Source of the DNA: Pontederia crassipes
Lineage: Eukaryota; Streptophyta; Magnoliopsida; Commelinales; Pontederiaceae
Assembly (NCBI GenBank): GCA_030549335.1
Contig: CM060194.1
Span: 71,522,077-71,586,076, forward strand
DNA length: 64,000 nucleotides
Direction of reading: 5' to 3'
A program made the translations under genes and the position numbers. Under the pieces are notes generated by a model, which saw nothing but the letters and a program-made list of their open reading frames with translations, was not told where the DNA came from and did not search any database. Positions 57,496-64,000 of the stretch are shown here, piece after piece; within the stretch, counting starts at the first letter, position 1, and each line of letters starts with the position of its first letter.

Positions 57496-57761
57496 TATTA
57501 ATCGTAATAAATTACTAGATAGATCTTTAGATTATGACCAATTTATTTAGTAATAAATAATATTATTTCTTATTAGATATTGTTGTTTAATAATAGTTCA
57601 CGATAATTATTATGGATATATTATTATAATGTTTCTATAAAAATGTAGTAATTGTTTTAACAAACTTAAATTTTATGGTTTAGAATACGAGTTTGTGATT
57701 AAGGTCACAAAATTGAAAATAAATTATATAGATATATAAAATTTAGTTATTTTTCATCTAG

Positions 57762-57855
57762 AATGTATTAGTAAAAATGCAGATCAATTAATAAATATTT
57801 ATCATAGAATGTATTAGTAAAAAATGTATATCAGTTAATAAATATTTGTTATGAA
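57762..57855. repeat. Two tandem copies of a unit of about 47 bases
   Basis: AGAATGTATTAGTAAAAA followed by ATCA(A/G)TTAATAAATATTT(A/G)T is present twice in succession. Confidence 0.88.
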
Positions 57856-59204
57856 ATAGATAACTAGTAAGGATTGTTTTGCTGATAATAAGCGACGATT
57901 GTTTTAGAGACAATTCGTCGGATTATAATATTCGACACAACAATGTAACTTGTAATGAATGCTCCTAACAATTTTTTTCTTTTCTTTTGTTATCGTCTAG
58001 ATATGATTCTTCTTGCAGCACTTGATGCCAACGAGTTTTTTGTAGACCTAAATAATTGCATGATAATGATTTATTTTATATCTTATATATGTTGGACATG
58101 TAAACTATTGGATATCGGAGATTGATCCGGAATAAATATAATAGATTCATTTCCCGATCCGAATATTCAATTTTACTACAAATAATATATTATACTTATA
58201 TTTATACATTATTTACATGATATGTTATAAAACAAATATATGATGTGTAAGACGATATTATCAGTGATAAACAATTAAAAAAACTGGTTTTAACTAATTA
58301 TTTTTTATAAATGTTATTTTAAAAAATAATATAATATAAAGTTTCAAATTTGGATAATTGGAGTTTTTATTATCTTTTTTTGCTAATATGGGTCAAGTCA
58401 AACTTCAATTTGACAAGCCGACTGAGTTCAAGTTCTTGAGACATGCTAAAATAGGTCCGTTTGATTCGACATTTGGTGTTTCTGAATTATCATATCTATC
58501 TGAATTATCATATTTCAATCTATCCCTTTTTCCCATTTTTTTTATCCCATTGGATTATGAAATTTCTGTCTCACCAAAGAACTGTCTAATCCAATTATTT
58601 TGCTTCTTTCTACAATTATTGTCGTGGGTCTAAAAAATATATACTTGTTTGATAAAATCATAAAAATGACTGAATTAAGAGGCTGCTATTTTCCAACCAA
58701 ACAGGCAATATAGTGCAGACTAGAACGGGGCGACCGGCGACGTGGTTCCATATCATATGTTTGCACTTTGCATCCCTGCATTTACTAATATATATATATA
58801 TATAAACAATTGTACATTATATTTATATTAAATAAATACTAAGACATGCAAGGGCAAGAGAGAGCAAATAATATAATTCCATTTTCAATAAATGATGATT
58901 GGCATAATTAAACAGTATAATTATATAAGAGTCGTTAAGTGTTAATAGTTTTAGATTCATTTCTTAAAGTCACATTCTAATATCGAATTAATTATATAAT
59001 AATTCTGCACAATCCATTGAATAAAAAATAATTATACATAAAGTTTTTTAGAATAATGAAAATAAAACAAAGAGGATAAGGATCTGTGCGCCAAACTTTT
59101 TCCATATATGTGGGACGCCCTTAGATCTTGATCTTACGGATAAAATATTTGCGTGGCTCAACACTTCCAAATGCCTAATGTTGATAAACAACCGGGTTCA
59201 GCAT

Positions 59205-61712
59205 TTGCAAAACTGGTTCGACGTCGAGGTCGGGCCGGAAAAAAACCTGCGTATCAGCCCCCAAACAAAACCTAAATCCTTTGAAAAGCCAACACTGCTC
59301 TGGCAAAAAACTTGAATCCTTCTGTGGCGACTGCCCTCATCTTGCCTCATCCGATCGGCACTGCCGCTGCTCCACCCTCGTTTGATCGCCGCTAACATCG
59401 CCTCGTCTGATCTGCCTGCTGCTCTCTCGTTCGATCGCGTCGTTGCTTTATCGTCAGATCTGGTAGCGCATCGCCATTGGTGCCGCCAAGCTAGGAGCTT
59501 TCTAGAAAGAGAAAGTTCGAAGATGGCATGACTTCATCATCCTATCATGCTCACGTGAAGGGGAACAATCGTTGCCTTACGAGTGGACAGCTCGAAGGTA
59601 TTCATGGCGTTCGACGTGAAGTGGAACGAACCTTGTCTTCCAAGTGGACAACTACTCGGCCAGAGATCGTACTCATGGACATCGTCAGGAAGCCGCCTCT
59701 CACGATCTTGCAAATGGTATATATGCACTTATATGAAATAAGGTTTTTTGGCAGTTCAAATCTATAATATCACAATGGTCGAATTTTGTATCTTGTTGTA
59801 TCATCTATTTTATTGTAGACGAATGGTTTTATTTGGTCAGATAACATTTGTGCTTGTCGACGATAAGCTTAGGTTCTCTTCTCTGTACAAATTCTTTTAA
59901 AAAACATCAGCATTTGATTTTGGGTATCTATACAAGCCATATGCACTAAAGATGATATCTTCCCTAGAGGAAGGGGAAATTGTTGTCTTTACTTTCTTGT
60001 TCATATCTTTGCTTTATTTAATTTTAGCTAGTTTTATATTGATCTTTATATTAGTATTTATGTTGCGCACTTTAGTTTATCAGCATTATTATCTAGTGAA
60101 AATATGATAATTGAGAAAGTAGTGGGAAAGATGCATTTTTGCAATAATAAATATATTCGGCAGGAAGTAATAAAAAAAGGTAATTGGTTAACATGGCTTA
60201 TGCTCAAACCCATCAAAGAAGAGATAATGAATATTACTTTAGCTTTTGATTGTTCACTTGCTTTCAAGATTTTTGCAATAAATTTTACTTGTTCTTATGA
60301 ACATATATTTATTTTGAATGACTTGACTTTGTTAAAAGCTATGGTTCAATTTGTAAGATTTGCAATTTTTGACATGGTTATTTCTTGAAACATGCAGAAG
60401 CTGAGCTAGGAGATCACTGGATGATCTACGATGGCAAAGGAGAACTTCAACCCACGTTTTTCTATCAAGAAGGGATATCAGCCTCCTCGCCTCAAGGAAG
60501 TCTGTTGGTGCGGTTGCCCTCGGTTTTAACGTGTTCCGTCTGATCGTAGAGGCTAGTCTTGGCATGCCCTTTGCCATGGCAATAGTGATAATTCTAAAAA
60601 AAGTTCAGATGTAAAAGCTCACTGCTGAAAGGTTAATATCAGAAGTTTGTTGTGCATATGTTTGTACCGGTTAAGAGTTTGTGTTTGCTAGTCTTACCTT
60701 CTCGTTGAAAACATGTAAGAAAAGGGATGTGCATAAACTAATTGTAAACATGGGGTGTACTGCCATTGAAGCAGTGTTTTAGAGATTTTTCTATAGTTTT
60801 TTGTGAAATTAATGTGGTTTAATATATTTTCATAGCAGTTTGAACTATTATTGCTGTTAATTTGTTTCACTCGTAAAAGGTCTAACCAATCTGTATAGAA
60901 CTTAGCAAACCTGTTAGGAGCAATCAAGATTTTTTAATTCTTCTCCATGTACTAAATCATGACTCAGAGATGTAACAAAATAGAAATCATTCTTAGACTC
61001 TTCCTCCCCAATTGAAGTACATGTGTAAACATGCACAAAAGAATAAGAAACCATTATCAATGAAACAGTCAAAACCACATCATTGTTTTGCTTTGCACCC
61101 AGAACATCCGTATAAGATGAGAACCCAGTGTAACAAAAATTACAAGTCATTTCTATTAAAAATCTTGCTCTCTGCAAGTGTGACTCAGCCTCGTTATACA
61201 TAAGTGCTCAACTGAACAGAAAAAAATGAACTATGAAGAGAAGAGTTTGTCAATATCCCAATGCTGCCGTAGCAGTAGGACCACCTCACTTAAACAGTGA
61301 TAAATGGAGATTACACTCATGCCATTCCCTCAAACAATTGGCCAGCTTCTTGAGTGTTCCCTGCTTCACCTTCAGAATCCAAGCAGGCACAAAGTTTACC
61401 AAGAAGTCTATGAAGCACAACACATGCCTTCCATGTTGCCGAAGCGCACCAAATTTGACGAGGAAGCAATATCAGCGATTAGACGAGAGAAGTAGGCAGA
61501 TCAGATGAGATGGCATCGGCGGCTATCATGCAAGGATGGAGCAGCGGCAGCATCGATCGGATGAGGCAACAATAACTTGATGATGGCAGTCGCCGCAGAG
61601 GGATTCAGGTTTTTCGCCAAAGCGGCGTTTGCATTCGAAGGATTTATGTTTCATTTGGGGGCTGATACGCAGGTTTTTTTCTTTTGGGCCCGACCTCGAC
61701 GTCGAACCAGTC
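59205..61712. mobile_element. Foldback element with inverted arms of about 280 bases
   Basis: The left arm 59205-59485 and the right arm 61432-61712 match as inverted repeats: GGTTCGACGTCGAGGTCGGG, then AAAAACCTGCGTATCAGCCC, CCAAACAAAACCTAAATCCTT versus CCAAATGAAACATAAATCCTT, CTGTGGCGACTGCC versus CTGCGGCGACTGCC, and GCCTCATCCGATCG in both. The arms are clearly diverged. The 1.95 kb interior has no transposase. I found no certain target duplication, so the superfamily is open; long arms suggest a Mutator-like or foldback origin. Confidence 0.8.
59486..61431. other. Interior of the foldback element, possible captured sequence
   Basis: A frame starting at 59528 (MTSSSYHAHVKG) ends shortly after a GCAAATGGTATAT stretch that could be a splice donor. 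On the minus strand 61310-61420 reads VNFVPAWILKVKQGTLKKLANCL in one frame, which looks like real protein, though I do not recognise the family. Otherwise AT-rich. No function is claimed. Confidence 0.3.
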
Positions 61713-62045
61713 TGCATATATTGAATCGAATTTTTTTATCAATTTATAGGTATTTTAAAAGTGTTGAACCGCCTAAGTTTTTTAACCATTCGATCAAAAT
61801 CTAAGACGTATATACCGAGAAAAGTTGGGCTAACTCTTTTCCTCGGGCTGTAGAACTTTTGAGACCAGTCGGCCCACAACATTATATTTTCTATTTTGTA
61901 AAGTACGAGTCCGACTGGGCAAACGCCGTTCACAGATGGTGACCATCTTATCTAAAACCCCCGAGGGCAATTCCGTCAACTTGGGCCCGAAATAAAACGC
62001 CGGCTACCTTCCGGTTTCCCGCCGGAGCATATCGACCGTTGCGTC

Positions 62046-62608
62046 ATGGCCGCAGCGACCATGTCCACCGCTCTATTGGTCCTCAAATCCAAAGACGTGC
62101 CTTGTCCGTCCCATCTTCTGGCCGTCAAGCCGTTCCTTTCCCTTTCTACCCCAACCGCCTTCTCGAATGCCCAGGTCTACCCCCTTGTCCGGTCCAAGAC
62201 GACGACGACCCGCCGGCGGAGTTCTGCTGCGCAAGACTTGGGGGTCGTGGAGAGCAAAGAAGAGGTTGAGGGAGGTAGCGGGGAGGGGACAGAGGAGGAA
62301 CGGCGGAAGCTCTACGTGGAGAACCTACCGTGGGACTTATCGGAGCCGGAGGTGCTCAAGAAGCTCTTCGGCGAGTGCGGCACCGTCAAGGATGTGCAGG
62401 TGGCATCTATAGTGATTGTTTTGGTGGCTAATTTCTGCGTGCTTGGCTCCGTTTCGTTGTGCTTCACTTGTTAGGGTTGTTGTTTCTGATAATTTGTTTC
62501 CCTGGATAGATTATGAGACAGAAGAATGGGAAGAGCAGAGGTTTTGGATTTGTTACCATGGATTCTCGTGAGGAGGCGAATGCGTCCATTGAAAAATTTG
62601 ATTCATAT
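62046..62608 (+). CDS. Chloroplast RNA-binding protein with RRM (cpRNP-like), first two exons only
   Basis: Exons 62046-62399 (118 codons) and 62510-62608 (33 codons) join in phase 0; the gene continues beyond the window. It most resembles plant 33-kDa-type chloroplast ribonucleoproteins, which bind and stabilise plastid RNAs. Seen: an N-terminal segment rich in Ser/Thr/Ala/Arg and poor in acidic residues up to about residue 62, as in plastid transit peptides; an acidic linker (EEVEGGSGEGTEEE); then the first RRM with RNP2 LYVENL at 89-94 and RNP1 KSRGFGFV at 126-133, and the DSREEANASIEKFDS helix. The second RRM expected of this family would lie past 64000. The start at 62046 is the first ATG of the frame (a second Met follows at residue 6). 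Intron 2 is longer than 1.39 kb and carries a MITE and a short retroelement. Confidence 0.9.
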
Positions 62609-63522
62609 GTAAGGATAATTGGATGTCTTGCACACGTATTGATGCATATGCTTGATTTATTCTTGTTTTTCTCATATATGTAATGTACTAATGTATACAA
62701 GGTTTGAACAAGTAGATTTCTCTTCCATAATCCATGTGCAGCACCACACTTGTAGCTCACATATGAATCATTTGAAATACTGCATATTCCTGTTCTTATA
62801 CTACATCTATGATTCACATGCATGATATAAATGCACTGTACATGTATTGTCTTCTTATAGTATTTCTAACAAATAAATAAAAGAATATCTACAAAAGGAT
62901 TTTGATTTAATGACATATAGACATTCAAATATTGAATATGTTTGTGATATTAATTTAGATTGCCCTTAAATTCAAATCTTAGTATTGATGATTAGCTAGT
63001 GGCTGATCATTGAAGCATTGCCATTATATAATTTTCTTTTCTTTTGCCACTATGGGTGTGGTAAGTAAATAACAAAAAAAAAGGCGTGATCACTTGAATT
63101 GTCACCTCGTCCATCTACATCTACAGAGATTAATCAGGGATGTGGAAAAGATTTTACAGAGAATCAGTATTCTAGATAAAGCCTGAATGAAGAGAATCCA
63201 AATGAGCAAAAATGGGGCTAATCCTGCAGACATTGAGACCGGACATTATTAACTTTTGGGTTTGGTTCATGGAAGCTTTCACATTCCTCATGATTGTGAC
63301 CAGGAGGTTCAGGACAACAAACTGTGTTTTTCTTAAGAGTATAACAAACTGTTTTGCCTTTGTTGACATCTTCTTATATATATTTTTTTCAATAGTTGTG
63401 ACATTTTCTTATATGAAAGTGCTTATTATCGTTGGGTTTCCAAAATCATGTAAAGCCTCTTCATCTTAATTTGTCATGTGCATGCCAATTTCTGACAATT
63501 TAGTGAGTCGATATAATCCTTA

Positions 63523-63818
63523 GGGGGATAAGGACTATACAACAACAACAACAAAGCCTTATCCCACTAGGTAGGTGGGGTCGGCTACATGGATCATACG
63601 ACGCCATATTCGTTAATTCATGTTCATGAGATATGTGGGGCAAAAATTAATTCATATATATGGCCCACCATTGGATCGTGATATGACGGTTCATAAATAA
63701 ATATCATCGAGATATTTACAAATAAATGCCTATTTGTGAACTGTAAGATCATGATCTAACGGTGACCCATATATATGGTTCACTTTTTGACCCTCACGAT
63801 CCTTATTCCCAATCCTTA
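63523..63818. mobile_element. Foldback MITE interrupted by a retroelement
   Basis: The right arm, on the minus strand, reads GGGAATAAGGATCGTGAGGG, TCAAAAAGTGAACCATATATATGG and CACCGTTAGATCATGATCTTACAGTTCA (given in pieces). The left arm reads GGGGATAAGGACTAT, then after the retroelement GTGGGGCAAAAATTAATTC, CATATATATGGCCCACC and ATTGGATCGTGATATGACGG. The arms pair well once copy G is removed. Outer boundaries are approximate. Confidence 0.75.
63539..63633 (-). mobile_element. 5'-truncated RTE-derived retroelement (copy G)
   Basis: Shows the common 3' tail (AAC repeats, then AAAGCCTTATCCCACTAGGT on the plus strand) with a 4-base GTAG duplication (AGGTAGGTGGGG), and stops soon after CATGTTCATGAGAT. 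The bases beside it, ACTAT and GATAT, may be a short decayed duplication. It sits inside the left arm of the MITE. Confidence 0.8.
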
Positions 63819-64000
63819 GGTTTTCTTAGGTATTGATGCATTCCTCTAATCCTACATTTGGAGTAATAGAACTGACTAGTCATTATATGGATTCAATGAC
63901 AATTCTTTACTTAGATTCATTTATGTATTTTTGGCGTTTCATTTGGGCCAATACTATATAATAACAAAGTCATCATTTTTCTGGTATTATTGTATGCATG
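63819..64000 (+). other. Intron 2 of the chloroplast RNA-binding gene continues
   Basis: No third exon is visible before the window ends. Confidence 0.5.

Larger units (their letters stand above)
57101..59204. other. AT-rich intergenic DNA with small duplications
   Basis: No gene. Two local tandem duplications are listed separately. 58430-58710 contains GGTCCGTTTGATTCG and, on the other strand, GCCTGTTTGGTTGG, possibly two ends of a decayed MITE. Confidence 0.4.

Overview
The window looks like nuclear DNA of a flowering plant, most likely a monocot. It has AT-rich, transposon-filled intergenic DNA. It also has intron-containing genes with plant-type splice sites, GC-rich single-exon or short-exon genes of the kind common in commelinid monocots, and several plant transposon families (RTE and L1 LINEs, hAT elements, a small LTR element). 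The species is not determinable from the sequence alone.

Six protein genes are supported. In order they are: an ARFGAP2/3-type Arf GTPase-activating protein (+, 1561-5653, seven exons), an AIG2/GGACT-like gamma-glutamylcyclotransferase-fold protein (-, 9317-9895, one exon), a plant-specific Cys/His-motif protein (-, 15483-16151, one exon), a PLATZ zinc-binding protein (+, 33990-35156, four exons), a GRWD1-type WD40 protein (-, 43402-55921, thirteen exons), and the first two exons of a chloroplast RRM protein (+, from 62046, continuing past the window). They do not form an operon or an obvious pathway. They are ordinary dispersed genes: vesicle traffic, small-molecule or peptide metabolism, transcription, ribosome assembly/chromatin and plastid RNA.

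Most of the rest is mobile DNA. 22-26.4 kb holds a TIR element and a complete short LTR retrotransposon with two hAT elements inside it. 30.4-38.9 kb holds two oppositely oriented copies of a roughly 3 kb LTR-like repeat that flank the PLATZ gene. 39.4-42.9 kb holds a hAT element nested in another hAT element, next to a dead L1. The 7.3 kb fourth intron of the WD40 gene is a retrotransposon trap, with two L1 remnants in opposite orientation, several RTE-derived insertions with clear target-site duplications, and an intron-containing fragment of a ribosomal protein S3 gene. 59.2-61.7 kb is a large foldback element, and the last kilobase holds a foldback MITE split by a short retroelement.

The most interesting signal is a set of seven related insertions that end in TTG repeats. 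One (51660-52356) carries the C-terminus of an RTE-type reverse transcriptase, and this shows what the short copies are. Four of the seven (2962-3139, 47285-47471, 50847-51146, 53683-53852) keep a shared 5' end and a shared 3' end but lack the middle, with different internal junctions. They look like short non-autonomous derivatives of the LINE itself.
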